Assembly: GCA_937874185.1 (NCBI GenBank)
Contig: CALNAK010000013.1
Coordinates: 62,001 to 126,000 of the forward strand
Source of the DNA: an uncultured Lactobacillus sp.
Lineage (GTDB): Bacteria; Bacillota; Bacilli; Lactobacillales; Lactobacillaceae
Length of the DNA: 64,000 bases
Direction: 5' to 3'
Shown here: positions 42,271 to 51,918 of the stretch, one piece after another
Layout of the letters: the number at the start of each line of letters is the position of its first letter
Numbering within the stretch: the stretch's first letter is position 1
Position numbers and translations under genes: made by a program
The notes under the pieces: model-generated
Told to the model about the DNA's origin: nothing
The model's input: only the letters and a program-made list of their open reading frames with translations
Database searches by the model: none

Positions 42271-43581
42271 ATGAATAATATTAATGAATTTTTAGGTGGT
42301 CGGATTTTTAATACGGCTGAAATAGAACCATTCGAATTAAATGAATTGATTGGTGGCGGAGGTGAGTTAACTTCGGCAACTCTTAAAAAGGATGGTCAGG
42401 TGGTTTGTCGAAGATGTCTCATGGGAATTGATAAATTACCCGGTAAGTTTCAATATTGTCGCAATTGTATCAATCTCGGGAAAATAATGATAGGAGATAA
42501 GCTAGTAATTACGTCAACAAACGTAAAATTTCCCACTCAGTCACGTTATTTAATATGGAACGGTCAATTAACTGTCAATCAGCAGAACGGTGTCAAAGAG
42601 CTTCTCACAGCTTTCTATAGAAGACAAAATCATTTGGTCTGGGCCGTTACTGGAGCGGGTAAAACAGAGATGATTTTTCCATTAATTGAGGCTGCGCTTA
42701 TGGAGGGGCAAAGGGTAGCAATTTGTTCCCCACGAGTTGATGTTTGTATTGAACTCTTCCCCAGAATTCAAAAGGTTTTCCCAACGACCTCAGTTGGATT
42801 GTTTCATGGAAAAAGTGAAGAACCGTATCATTTAACGCAAATTATGGTTGCGACAGTGCATCAATTGATAAGATTTGAGAAAGCATTCGACGTTCTAATA
42901 ATAGACGAAGTAGATTCCTATCCCTTAGCGGGAAATCAGATGTTGCACCAAGCCATTCAAAAAGCCAAGAAAACTGATGGGATGATTGTTTATCTTTCCG
43001 CTACGCCACCACGAGAAATACTTCAAGACGTTCAAGATAAGAAAATGACGATGACTAAATTGTATCAGAGATTTCATGGTCATCCGTTACCAGAGCCTCA
43101 ATGTCATTTGTTATTTAAAGAAATAGAATTCATGGGAATCAATCCTCGACTTCGATTAAAATTACAGAAATTGGTTCAAACTGGAGGACGTTTCATGTTA
43201 TTTTTCCCGTCTATTTCAATTATGAAATCATTTGCTGAGAAATTAAATAAGTTATATCCGCTATTAAGTTATGTCGATGTTAGTTCTAAGGACAAGCAAC
43301 GATTAGAGAAAGTACAGTTATTTCGAGATAAACAAGTTCAGGCTATTTTGACAACGACCATTTTAGAACGTGGTGTAACTTTTAAAAAAATTACGGTTAT
43401 TGTTTTAAATGCAGATGCCAAAGAATTCTCGAAAACGTCTTTGATTCAAATTGCTGGTCGAGCAGGACGAGCTAAGGATTCTTTCGATGATGAGGTACAT
43501 TTTTATTATCGCTATTATAATCAACAAATCAGATCAGCTTGTGCTGAAATACATTATTTGAATCAGCAGGTCAAAAGATGA
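42271..43581 (+). CDS. comFA: ComFA, DNA-uptake helicase
   Basis: This 436-residue DEAD-like ATPase has an N-terminal zinc motif (CRRC...CRNC, about residues 47-69), Walker A AVTGAGKTE, the DEVD box and helicase motif VI in QIAGRAGRAKD. It helps pull single-stranded DNA into the cell during transformation. The ATG at 42271 is only 28 bp from the divergent yigZ, so a shared control region is likely; I see no clear competence-sigma box in that gap. It overlaps comFC by 4 bp. Confidence 0.93.
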   Translation: MNNINEFLGGRIFNTAEIEPFELNELIGGGGELTSATLKKDGQVVCRRCLMGIDKLPGKFQYCRNCINLGKIMIGDKLVITSTNVKFPTQSRYLIWNGQLTVNQQNGVKELLTAFYRRQNHLVWAVTGAGKTEMIFPLIEAALMEGQRVAICSPRVDVCIELFPRIQKVFPTTSVGLFHGKSEEPYHLTQIMVATVHQLIRFEKAFDVLIIDEVDSYPLAGNQMLHQAIQKAKKTDGMIVYLSATPPREILQDVQDKKMTMTKLYQRFHGHPLPEPQCHLLFKEIEFMGINPRLRLKLQKLVQTGGRFMLFFPSISIMKSFAEKLNKLYPLLSYVDVSSKDKQRLEKVQLFRDKQVQAILTTTILERGVTFKKITVIVLNADAKEFSKTSLIQIAGRAGRAKDSFDDEVHFYYRYYNQQIRSACAEIHYLNQQVKR

Positions 43582-44258
43582 ATTGCTTAAATTGTGGGGC
43601 TCAAATAGTAAATAATTTAAAAGTAAAAGAGATATTTTTATTTAAAGAAATAATCCCTGATTATATTTGTAATTTATGTCGAAGCCAACTTGCTCCATTA
43701 ACAGGTCGAAATAATTGCCCAAGATGTTTTAAAACTGATGTAAATGGTATTTGTTACGACTGCCAAGTTTGGGAACAAAAGCACAATACGATCAATTGTC
43801 ATGAGGCTTTATTTGAATACAATCAATTTATCCATAGCTATTTCAAACTTTATAAGCGATATGGGGATGTTCTTTTAGCAAAATTGTTTTATCGAGATAT
43901 CAAAAAATGGTCGTTACAAAATAAATTTGATGTAGTTACTTATATTCCGGCCAGCAAAAATCACCTTCAAGCACGTGGTTTTGATCCGGTTTATGAATTA
44001 TATTCTGATATTTTTGATTTAAAGAGACTTTTAAATAAAATTGATGCCGATAAACCACAAGCACAAAAAAATCGATTGGAGAGATTACAAACTCCACAAA
44101 CTTTTTCAATTTTACCTGAAATAAATAATTTTCAAAAGAATCAAAAAATTTTAATAGTAGATGACATTTATACAACAGGACGCACTCTAATGCATGCTCA
44201 TGATATATTTTTCGAGGCTGGATTTAAAAATATTTGCACGTTTTCATTATCAAGATAG
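43578..44258 (+). CDS. comFC: ComFC, phosphoribosyltransferase-like competence protein
   Basis: This 226-residue protein has a four-cysteine zinc finger at the N-terminus (CLNC, CNLC, CPRC, CYDC pairs) and a PRT-type C-terminal domain with the PRPP loop ILIVDDIYTTGRTL. It works with ComFA in DNA uptake. Its ATGA start overlaps the comFA stop. The middle region RGFDPVYELY is the form of the usual RGFNQ motif. The gene looks intact, although function in this strain would require the full com set. Confidence 0.92.
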   Translation: MNCLNCGAQIVNNLKVKEIFLFKEIIPDYICNLCRSQLAPLTGRNNCPRCFKTDVNGICYDCQVWEQKHNTINCHEALFEYNQFIHSYFKLYKRYGDVLLAKLFYRDIKKWSLQNKFDVVTYIPASKNHLQARGFDPVYELYSDIFDLKRLLNKIDADKPQAQKNRLERLQTPQTFSILPEINNFQKNQKILIVDDIYTTGRTLMHAHDIFFEAGFKNICTFSLSR

Positions 44259-44266
44259 TGAAACCG

Positions 44267-44295
44267 TTGTCATATCGGCATAAGAATATTATAAT
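44267..44295 (+). promoter_or_regulatory. Promoter of hpf
   Basis: TTGTCA (44267-44272) and TATAAT (44290-44295) are separated by 17 bp, which is near the sigma-A consensus, and lie 60 bp before the hpf start. Confidence 0.7.
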
Positions 44296-44355
44296 TGCAT
44301 TAAAGAGATGTATTGGTGCTCTTTAATTTCCTATCGATCGGAAGGAGAGATTATT

Positions 44356-44904
44356 ATGTTAACTATTAATGTACGTGGTGAAAACATCGAGGTAACACCA
44401 GCAATTCGTGAATATGTTGAAAAAAGAATTTCCAAAATGGAGAAATACTTTAGCGACGACAGTACTCCAATTGCACATGTAAACTTGAAAACATACCCAT
44501 CAAAAGGTACAAAGGTTGAAGTTACTATTCCTTTATCAGCAATCACTTTGAGGGCTGAGGAAGTCAATGATGACTTATATGCAGGTATTGATCTTGTTAT
44601 CGACAAGTTGGAAAGACAAATCAAGAAGTTCAAGACTCGTGTAAACCGTAAGAGCCGTGAAAAAGGAACTATCAAAGATATTCCTTTGGACAGTGTTACA
44701 CAAGATGAGGCTGAGGAAGATAAATCACAAATTGTTAGAACAAAGCGCCTTTCATTGAAACCAATGGATGCTGAGGAAGCTGTTCTACAAATGGAAATGC
44801 TCGGACATGAATTCTTTATTTTTGAAGATTCAGAAACAAACGGTGCAAGCATTGTATACAAACGTAATGATGGCAGATATGGCTTGATTGAAACAAACGA
44901 ATAA
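44356..44904 (+). CDS. hpf: Long ribosome hibernation-promoting factor
   Basis: This 182-residue protein is a long-type HPF: an N-terminal YfiA-like domain (residues 1-100: MLTINVRGENIEVTPAIREYV) that fills the ribosomal decoding region and a C-terminal domain (from about residue 120: KRLSLKPMDAEEAVLQMEML) that joins two ribosomes into 100S dimers. The ATG at 44356 follows GAAGGAGAG; a longer open frame from 44308 is not supported. Promoter and terminator are both visible, so it is a single-gene unit. Confidence 0.95.
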   Translation: MLTINVRGENIEVTPAIREYVEKRISKMEKYFSDDSTPIAHVNLKTYPSKGTKVEVTIPLSAITLRAEEVNDDLYAGIDLVIDKLERQIKKFKTRVNRKSREKGTIKDIPLDSVTQDEAEEDKSQIVRTKRLSLKPMDAEEAVLQMEMLGHEFFIFEDSETNGASIVYKRNDGRYGLIETNE

Positions 44905-44913
44905 ACTACTTAT

Positions 44914-44945
44914 TAGCTGGGGTAATACAACCCCAGCTTTTTTTG
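44914..44945 (+). terminator. Terminator after hpf
   Basis: AGCTGGGGT and ACCCCAGCT form a perfect stem followed by seven T. Confidence 0.95.
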
Positions 44946-45105
44946 TACCTTCTGATAGCGTTTGTAAAGTACTTTTAATACAAAAGAGCGCAAAAGTGGT
45001 GTATCATTGTAATTCTGAAAAGTCTATTTAATTGATATTTAAAATTATTGAAAAAAATGCTACTATTAAAAGTATGTTTATAACACTTAGGAGAGATATA
45101 TCAAT

Positions 45106-47466
45106 ATGGCAAATCCACTAAGAAAATGGGTCGAAAGCGATAAAAGAGAAGTTAAACGTATGGGCAAGATTGCCGATAACGTTGAAAGCTATGCTGATGC
45201 TTACAGCAAGCTATCCGATGAAGAACTTCAAGCTAAGACTCCTGCATTTAAAGAAAGATTAGCAAAGGGCGAAACACTAGATGATATTTTGCCTGAAGCA
45301 TTTGCTACAGCTCGTGAGGGTGCCAAAAGAGTTCTTGGACTTTATCCATTTAGAGTTCAATTAATTGGTGGTATTACTCTACACGAGGGAAATATTGCTG
45401 AAATGAAAACTGGTGAAGGTAAAACTTTAACAGCTACATTGCCAGTTTATCTAAACGCTTTAGCCGGCAAGGGTGTTCACGTTGTTACAGTTAACGAATA
45501 CCTATCTGGCCGTGATGCTAAAGAAATGGGTGAACTATATAACTGGTTAGGTCTATCCGTAGGTCTAAATATTAACAGCATGGATTCAGAAGAAAAACGT
45601 GCTGCTTATAACTGTGATATTACTTATTCAACTAACAGTGAATTAGGATTTGATTATTTGCGTGACAACATGGTTGTCTATAAAGAACAAATGGTTCAAC
45701 GTCCACTTCACTACGCAATCGTCGATGAGGTTGATTCAATTTTAATTGATGAAGCTAGAACACCGTTGATTATTTCTGGTGCTGCTGAAAAATCTACAGC
45801 TATGTATGTTCGTGCTGACCGTTTTTCTAAGACACTTGAACCAGATGATTACAAGATCGATTGGCCTACAAAATCAATTAGTTTAACTGAAACAGGTATT
45901 AGAAAAGCTGAAGATTACTTTGGCCTTGATAACCTATATGACATTGATAATACTGTCTTGAATCACCATTTGGACCAAGCACTTCGTGCCAACTTTATTA
46001 TGAGTTTGGATATCGATTATGTTGTTCAAGAAGGCGAAGTTAAGATTGTTGACCAATTTACTGGTCGTGTTATGGATGGTCGTCGTTACTCTGATGGACT
46101 ACACCAAGCTATTGAAGCTAAGGAAGGTGTAGAAATTCAAGACGAAACTAAGACTATGGCTAACATCACTTACCAAAACTTCTTCCGTATGTATGACAAG
46201 TTGTCTGGTATGACTGGTACTGCTAAAACAGAAGCAGAAGAATTTAGAGAAATCTACAACATGGAAGTTATTTCAATTCCAACTAACAAACCAGTTATTC
46301 GTGATGATAAAGATGATCTTCTTTATCCAACATTGAAGAGTAAGTTTGCGGCAGTTGTTGAAGATATCAAACGTCGTCACGAAAAGGGTCAACCATTATT
46401 GGTTGGTACTGTTGCCGTTGAATCTTCAGAATATCTATCTAAGTTACTTGATAACGAAGGTATTCCTCATGCTGTCTTGAATGCTAAGAACCATGCTAAG
46501 GAAGCTGAAATCGTTATGAACGCCGGTCAACGTGGTGCTGTTACTATTGCTACCAATATGGCTGGTCGTGGTACTGATATCAAACTTGGACCTGGTGTTA
46601 AAGAGGTCGGTGGTTTGGCTGTTCTTGGTACAGAACGTCATGAGTCACGTCGTATTGATAATCAACTTCGTGGACGTTCAGGTCGTCAAGGTGATCCTGG
46701 TGTTACACAATTCTACATGTCACTTGAAGATGACTTGATGAAACGTTTCGGTTCAGACCGTATCAAACGTGTTCTTAAGACATTGAAGATTGAAGATGAC
46801 GATGCTGTTATCCAAAGTAAGATGATGACTCGTCAGGTTGAATCCGCTCAAAAACGTGTTGAAGGTAATAACTACGATACTCGTAAGAATACTCTTCAAT
46901 ATGATGATGTTATGCGTGAACAACGTGAAGTTATTTATAAAGAAAGAATGGAAGTTATTACAGAAGACAAGGATCTTGACCGTGTATTGCTTCCAATGAT
47001 TGAACGTACAATTAAGGCTCAAGTAGCCGTTCATACTCAAGGTAAACAAGAGGATTGGGAATTAGAGGCAATCGCTGACTTTGCCAAAGCCGCTATCGTT
47101 AATGACAATCAAATGACTGTTGTTGATTTACAACTTAAAACAGCTGATGAAATCGTTAAGTTCTTGATGGACTTCGTAAACAAGAATTACGCAGAAAAGA
47201 AAGATCAACTTGGCGACCCTTCACAAATGCTAGAATTTGAGAAAGTTGTTATACTAAGAGTTGTTGATGAACATTGGACTGACCATATCGATGCTATGGA
47301 TCAACTACGTCAATCAATTGGTCTACGTGGTTATGGACAATTGAATCCTTTAGTTGAGTATCAAGAAGAAGGATATCGTATGTTTGAAGAAATGGTATCT
47401 GATATTGAATATGATGTAACAAGATTATTCATGAAGGCTGAAATTAGACAAAATATGGAAAGATAA
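45106..47466 (+). CDS. secA: SecA preprotein translocase ATPase
   Basis: This 786-residue motor has Walker A in GEGKTLTATLPVYL, the DEVDSILIDEARTPL box, the ATNMAGRGTDIKL motif and QLRGRSGRQGDPG. It drives secreted proteins through SecYEG. It ends at RLFMKAEIRQNMER and so lacks the C-terminal zinc-binding tail of longer SecA proteins, as is common in lactobacilli. The ATG at 45106 follows TAGGAGAG. prfB follows after 43 bp, with only a weak stem (GGGC/GCCT plus T-run) between them. Confidence 0.97.
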   Translation: MANPLRKWVESDKREVKRMGKIADNVESYADAYSKLSDEELQAKTPAFKERLAKGETLDDILPEAFATAREGAKRVLGLYPFRVQLIGGITLHEGNIAEMKTGEGKTLTATLPVYLNALAGKGVHVVTVNEYLSGRDAKEMGELYNWLGLSVGLNINSMDSEEKRAAYNCDITYSTNSELGFDYLRDNMVVYKEQMVQRPLHYAIVDEVDSILIDEARTPLIISGAAEKSTAMYVRADRFSKTLEPDDYKIDWPTKSISLTETGIRKAEDYFGLDNLYDIDNTVLNHHLDQALRANFIMSLDIDYVVQEGEVKIVDQFTGRVMDGRRYSDGLHQAIEAKEGVEIQDETKTMANITYQNFFRMYDKLSGMTGTAKTEAEEFREIYNMEVISIPTNKPVIRDDKDDLLYPTLKSKFAAVVEDIKRRHEKGQPLLVGTVAVESSEYLSKLLDNEGIPHAVLNAKNHAKEAEIVMNAGQRGAVTIATNMAGRGTDIKLGPGVKEVGGLAVLGTERHESRRIDNQLRGRSGRQGDPGVTQFYMSLEDDLMKRFGSDRIKRVLKTLKIEDDDAVIQSKMMTRQVESAQKRVEGNNYDTRKNTLQYDDVMREQREVIYKERMEVITEDKDLDRVLLPMIERTIKAQVAVHTQGKQEDWELEAIADFAKAAIVNDNQMTVVDLQLKTADEIVKFLMDFVNKNYAEKKDQLGDPSQMLEFEKVVILRVVDEHWTDHIDAMDQLRQSIGLRGYGQLNPLVEYQEEGYRMFEEMVSDIEYDVTRLFMKAEIRQNMER

Positions 47467-47509
47467 AGAGTGGGCCTTGTGCCTGCTTTTTTTATAAGGG
47501 TGAGTAAAT

Positions 47510-48623
47510 ATGGAATTCGGAGAAATCAAAAACAGAATTTCTGATATGGAAAACAAAATAACTCAATTTAGGGGGTCTCTTTGACTTAGAAAGTCTAGAA
47601 GAGAGTATCGCCGAAAATGAATCGAAAATGACTGAAGATGGATTCTGGGATAACCATGATCGCGCCCAAAAGGTTATTGATGAGACCAAGGCCATGAAAG
47701 ATAAGTACGATAATTTTAATAAACTCAGTGACGGACTTGAAAATATTAAGGTCCTCGCTGAACTTTATCAAGAAGACCCTGAAGATGAATTGATGCAACA
47801 AATGGAAGATGATTCATCTGAATTGGCCGGAGAATTACGTTCTTATGAGTTAGTGATGTTACTATCAGAGCCATATGACTCACATAATGCCATAATAGAA
47901 ATTCATCCTGGTGCAGGAGGGACTGAATCTCAAGATTGGGGTTCAATGCTTTTAAGAATGTACCAAAGATGGGCTGATCAACATGGATTTTCCGTTGAGA
48001 TTGAAGATTATCAACCAGGGGATGAAGCCGGAATTAAGAGTGTTTCAATGATGATTCGTGGTCGTAACGCTTTTGGACTTTTACGTTCTGAACGTGGCGT
48101 CCATCGTTTGGTAAGAATTTCTCCATTTGATTCTGCCGGACGTCGTCATACATCGTTTGCTTCGGTTGATGTTATGCCAGAATTGGATGATAGTATCCAT
48201 GTTGAGATAAATGATGATGATTTGCGAGTTGATGTATTTAGATCATCAGGTGCTGGTGGACAACATATTAATAAAACATCATCAGCTGTACGTATAACTC
48301 ACTTGCCAACTGGTATCGTAGTGAGTTCTCAAGCCCAACGTTCTCAATTACAGAATAGAGAAACAGCTATGAGTATGTTGAAAGCAAAACTTTTCCAAAG
48401 AGAACAGGAAGAGCAAGCCAAGAAACATGCTGAAATTCAAGGTGAACAGATGGATATAGGTTGGGGTTCACAGATTCGTTCGTATGTTTTCCACCCATAT
48501 ACTATGGTCAAAGATCATCGTTCAAACTATGAGACTGGTAATGGTCAAGCAGTTATGGACGGGGATTTAGATCCCTTTATCTATGCTTACCTCCAATGGA
48601 AATTACAAGGGGTATCAAACTAA
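47510..48623 (+). CDS. prfB: Peptide chain release factor 2, made by programmed +1 frameshift
   Basis: RF2 recognises UGA and UAA. Reading starts at the ATG at 47510, 8 bp after GGGTGAG, and meets an in-frame TGA at 47582 after 24 codons; a +1 shift at CTT-TGA resumes with GAC at 47583, giving join(47510..47581,47583..48623) and a product of 370 residues. The catalytic GGQ motif is present (GAGGQHINKTSSAVR). The shift regulates RF2 by its own abundance, since slow termination at UGA promotes shifting. It is followed by phoP after one base. Confidence 0.97.
47570..47585 (+). promoter_or_regulatory. prfB programmed frameshift site
   Basis: AGGGGGTCTCTTTGAC is the canonical RF2 recoding site: an internal Shine-Dalgarno-like AGGGGG, a three-base spacer, the slippery CTT, the stop TGA and a following C that weakens termination. 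Confidence 0.97.
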
Positions 48624-48624
48624 C

Positions 48625-49290
48625 ATGAAAAATAAAATCTTAGTTGTTGATGACGAGCCTTCGATATTAGAGCTAATTGAATATAATCTTGAAAGTCATG
48701 ATTACAAAGTTACAACTGCAACTGATGGTATTATGGCGCTAAATGAAATCAATACTGATAGTTTTGATTTGATGCTTTTAGATCAAATGTTACCAAAAAT
48801 GAATGGTCTAGAAGTATTGAAGACGATGCGTCAATCAGGTGATTTAACACCAGTTATATTTTTAACAGCTGTAGATGCGGAAGATAACAAGATTGAAGGT
48901 TTAATCAGTGGTGCGGACGATTACATCACTAAACCATTTAGTATTAAAGAATTATTGGCCAGAATTGAAGTTGTTTTAAGACGAACAGCTCATGAGTCTA
49001 ATAAAAATACTTTCCGTTTAAATACCGATGTTAAGAGTTTAGTTATCGGTAAAGAGGAAATTAGTTTAACTCGAAAAGAGTATGAATTGTTAGCATATTT
49101 AATTAGAAATAAGGGTATTGTAGTTTCAAGGGAACAGATTTTTGATAATGTCTGGGGAATCAACTCTAATTCACAAATGCGGATGGTCGATATTCAAGTA
49201 AGCCATCTTCGTGATAAGATTGAAAAAGACACGAAAGATCCAAAAATAATCAAAACCGTTCACGGATTCGGTTATGTTTTAGAGGTGTAA
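48625..49290 (+). CDS. phoP: Phosphate-response regulator PhoP
   Basis: This 221-residue OmpR-family regulator has a receiver domain (DD at 9-10, phosphoacceptor D53 in LLDQMLP) and a winged-helix domain ending KTVHGFGYVLEV. Its position before phoR and the pst operon, and the phased repeats upstream of pstS, identify it as the phosphate-starvation regulator. The ATG at 48625 is one base after the prfB stop; the longer frame from 48583 lies inside prfB. It is followed by phoR after 2 bp. Confidence 0.92.
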   Translation: MKNKILVVDDEPSILELIEYNLESHDYKVTTATDGIMALNEINTDSFDLMLLDQMLPKMNGLEVLKTMRQSGDLTPVIFLTAVDAEDNKIEGLISGADDYITKPFSIKELLARIEVVLRRTAHESNKNTFRLNTDVKSLVIGKEEISLTRKEYELLAYLIRNKGIVVSREQIFDNVWGINSNSQMRMVDIQVSHLRDKIEKDTKDPKIIKTVHGFGYVLEV

Positions 49291-49292
49291 CG

Positions 49293-50942
49293 ATGAAAAG
49301 AAGAATAGGTCCTATAATTGCTATTTTAATTTCAGTAGTTATCTTTGTTGTGTTAGTGGCATTTTCTGATAGTATTTTGGGTGATTCACAAAATGATATG
49401 TTTACTGAAGAAACAGTTTCCTATCAGGAATTGAAGAAAAATCATGATCCGGCTGAAGCAGCTAAGATTTCTGGTTTAGAATACGTTGATAGTAGTAAAG
49501 AAGATACCTACATCCAAAAAAAGGCCTACGATATGTTTCATCGTGGTCGAATTGCACAGGGGAAAAATTATGTAACTGACACGACAATGAATGAAAGAAT
49601 TATGTACTATATGTCAGGTTCTAGTCAGTACGTTGTTGCTAAAAGATATAATCGTCTATGGAGTCAGGCACCGTTAACCTTTTTCTTAGTAGCATTGATG
49701 TATTTTGTCATTACAGATTCAGTTGTCTTGTTCTATTACCGTAAACGACAGATGCTAAGTAGGGATGTTCAACGTGTGACAGATAACTTACGTCGTGTTC
49801 GGAAAAATAAGGAAATATCATCGTTGATTTTATCGCCAGATGATGAACTTTATGGTTTGGTTGAACAAACTAATAAAATCAATATGGATATTAATGATTT
49901 GCGTGATGATGTTAGATTGCGTGAGAGACGTTTCCGTGGATTAGTTGGTCATTTACCAATTGGTGTTATGTTGTTGAACTCCCAAGGGGATGTTTTGATG
50001 CATAACCAAGCTATGGCAGCCTTGTTGGATGTGAATATTTCCAATGATATTCATCCGTTTATTGAAGATGTTAAAACGTATAGTTTAAGCCGTATGATTG
50101 AACATACTTTGAAGAAAAACAAGAATCATCATCGTGAAATTCAATTGGTTGGTAATTCACAAAAGTTTGTTGACGCAAGTGTTATTCGTTTGATTCATTC
50201 GCGTGAAGATTTCGATCAACAAGTTTTGGTTATCCTGTATGATTTTACAGAAAGTCGTCAAATTGAACGGATGCAGGTTGATTTTGTAAATAATGTCAGC
50301 CATGAATTAAAGACGCCAGTTACTTCGATTGAGGGATTCTCTGAAACACTCTTAAATGGTGCAAAGGATGATCCCGAAAAGGAAGAACATTTCTTGAAGA
50401 TAATTCATAGCGAAAGTATTCGTTTATCTGAATTGATTCAGGATATCTTGTCCTTATCAAAGGTTAAAAAAGATAACAATAAAGCTGATTTAGTTAACTT
50501 GCGGGATGACATTAATCGGATTCTTGATAGACAATCCTTACAAATTAAGGAACATAACATTACTGTTAATAAAAATTATGCTGGTAATGAAGAAGTTACA
50601 GTCAACAAGGAGAAAATTAATCTAGTTTTCCGTAATTTAATTAAGAATGCTATTTCATATAACAAAGAAAATGGTGAAATTGATATCGACGTTCGCCATG
50701 ATGAAATTGAGAATCGTATAAAATTTGTTATCAAAGATACCGGGATTGGTATCTCTGAAAATGATCAAAGTCGAATTTTTGAAAGATTTTACCGAGTTGA
50801 TCGTTCAAGAAGCTTGGAGACAGGCGGTACTGGATTGGGATTAGCCATTGTTAAGGAAACTTTGGATACACTTGATGGTGATATTCGAATTGAATCGCAT
50901 ATCGGTTTAGGAACTACATTTACTGTAGATATTCCATTATAA
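49293..50942 (+). CDS. phoR: Phosphate sensor histidine kinase PhoR
   Basis: This 549-residue kinase has two membrane helices (about residues 8-28 and 127-147) enclosing an extracellular region of about 100 residues, a HAMP-like segment, a PAS domain (about 210-320, with GVMLLNSQGDVLMHN), the phosphoacceptor H337 in VSHELKTPVTS and the ATPase domain ending in GTGLGLAIVKE. It phosphorylates PhoP when phosphate is scarce; signalling is thought to involve the Pst transporter and PhoU, encoded just downstream. Confidence 0.92.
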   Translation: MKRRIGPIIAILISVVIFVVLVAFSDSILGDSQNDMFTEETVSYQELKKNHDPAEAAKISGLEYVDSSKEDTYIQKKAYDMFHRGRIAQGKNYVTDTTMNERIMYYMSGSSQYVVAKRYNRLWSQAPLTFFLVALMYFVITDSVVLFYYRKRQMLSRDVQRVTDNLRRVRKNKEISSLILSPDDELYGLVEQTNKINMDINDLRDDVRLRERRFRGLVGHLPIGVMLLNSQGDVLMHNQAMAALLDVNISNDIHPFIEDVKTYSLSRMIEHTLKKNKNHHREIQLVGNSQKFVDASVIRLIHSREDFDQQVLVILYDFTESRQIERMQVDFVNNVSHELKTPVTSIEGFSETLLNGAKDDPEKEEHFLKIIHSESIRLSELIQDILSLSKVKKDNNKADLVNLRDDINRILDRQSLQIKEHNITVNKNYAGNEEVTVNKEKINLVFRNLIKNAISYNKENGEIDIDVRHDEIENRIKFVIKDTGIGISENDQSRIFERFYRVDRSRSLETGGTGLGLAIVKETLDTLDGDIRIESHIGLGTTFTVDIPL

Positions 50943-50950
50943 AAATAGTG

Positions 50951-50988
50951 TCGTAATAAAATAATTTATTTTATTACGGCTTTTTTTT
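50951..50988 (+). terminator. Terminator between phoR and pstS
   Basis: CGTAATAAAAT pairs with ATTTTATTACG around a short AT loop, followed by a run of eight T that merges into the Pho-box-like repeats. Confidence 0.75.
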
Positions 50989-51015
50989 ATACAAAAAATA
51001 TACAAAGTTGTACTA
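50988..51015 (+). promoter_or_regulatory. Pho-box-like phased repeats upstream of pstS
   Basis: TATACA occurs at 50988-50993 and 50999-51004, 11 bp apart, with a weaker third copy at 51010-51015 (GTACTA). PhoP of Bacillus binds TT(A/C/T)ACA-like hexamers spaced by one helical turn, so this is a good candidate for the PhoP site controlling the pst operon. Confidence 0.6.
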
Positions 51016-51041
51016 TCCTAGATAGGATAGAGGTGAGAACA

Positions 51042-51917
51042 TTGAAAAAGAGACTTGTCGCATTATTTGCAATTATGATTCCTGTAATTTTTATTTTGAG
51101 TGGTTGCAAAGGCAGCGGAAGCCAAGAAACTATTACAGCAGTTGGATCATCAGCTGCTCAACCATTAGTGGAACTCGCCGGGGAAGAATTTACTAAAGAT
51201 AATCCATCTGAGTATGTAAATGTTCAGGGTGGAGGAACTGGTACCGGACTGAGCCAGATTCAACAAGGCGCTGTTGATATTGGTAATTCTGATCTTTACG
51301 CAGAACAGAAACAGGATATTGATGCCAGTAAACTTGTTGATCATCGTATAGCTGCAGTTGGTATGGTTCCAGTTGTGAACAAGGATGTTAAAGTAAAATC
51401 CCTGACGATCAAGCAATTAAGACAGATTTTTTCTGGTCAAGTGAAGAATTGGAAACAGGTCGGTGGGCAAGATTTAGCAATTACGATTATTAATCGTGCT
51501 GACGGAAGTGGAACACGTTCATCATTTGAGAGTGACGTTATGAATGGAACCCCTTTTGTACGTTCTCAAGAGCAAGACTCCAGTGGTATGGTAAGACAAA
51601 TAGTCTACAATACAGCCGGAGCAATTAGTTATTTGGCAATGCCGTACTTAAATGACACAGTTAAAACTGTTAACGTTAACGGTGTTGAACCAACAATTGA
51701 AAATATCGAGAATAATAAATGGACAATTTGGTCATACGAGCATTTATATACAAATGGGCAACCGACTGGTATGACTAAGAAGTTTCTTGATTTTATTATG
51801 ACAGAGCATGTTCAAAAAAATGTCGTAAAGAAAATGAATTATGTTCCTGTTAAGGAAATGAAGTACCAAAAGGATTATAAGGGCAATGTTACGCCCGTCT
51901 CAAAGGGGGTAAAATAA
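51042..51917 (+). CDS. pstS: Phosphate-binding lipoprotein PstS
   Basis: This 291-residue protein has a lipoprotein signal peptide with lipobox LSGC near residue 22, so it is anchored to the outer face of the membrane. The mature part has the phosphate-binding pattern AVGSSAAQPLVELAGEEF, GGGTGTGLSQIQQGAVDIGNSD and RADGSGTRSSFE. It captures phosphate for PstC/PstA. The TTG at 51042 is favoured because AGAGGTGAG ends 5 bp upstream; the GTG at 51033 lies in that site. Confidence 0.94.
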   Translation: MKKRLVALFAIMIPVIFILSGCKGSGSQETITAVGSSAAQPLVELAGEEFTKDNPSEYVNVQGGGTGTGLSQIQQGAVDIGNSDLYAEQKQDIDASKLVDHRIAAVGMVPVVNKDVKVKSLTIKQLRQIFSGQVKNWKQVGGQDLAITIINRADGSGTRSSFESDVMNGTPFVRSQEQDSSGMVRQIVYNTAGAISYLAMPYLNDTVKTVNVNGVEPTIENIENNKWTIWSYEHLYTNGQPTGMTKKFLDFIMTEHVQKNVVKKMNYVPVKEMKYQKDYKGNVTPVSKGVK

Positions 51918-51918
51918 T

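Noticed and set aside
44331..44861. Open frame of 176 codons antisense to hpf
   Set aside because: It covers hpf in the opposite frame, is serine-rich low-complexity and has no start signal; hpf is unambiguous.
47582..47584. In-frame TGA in prfB as a disrupting mutation
   Set aside because: It lies in the canonical RF2 frameshift signal AGGGGG-TCT-CTT-TGA-C, so the gene is functional through programmed shifting.
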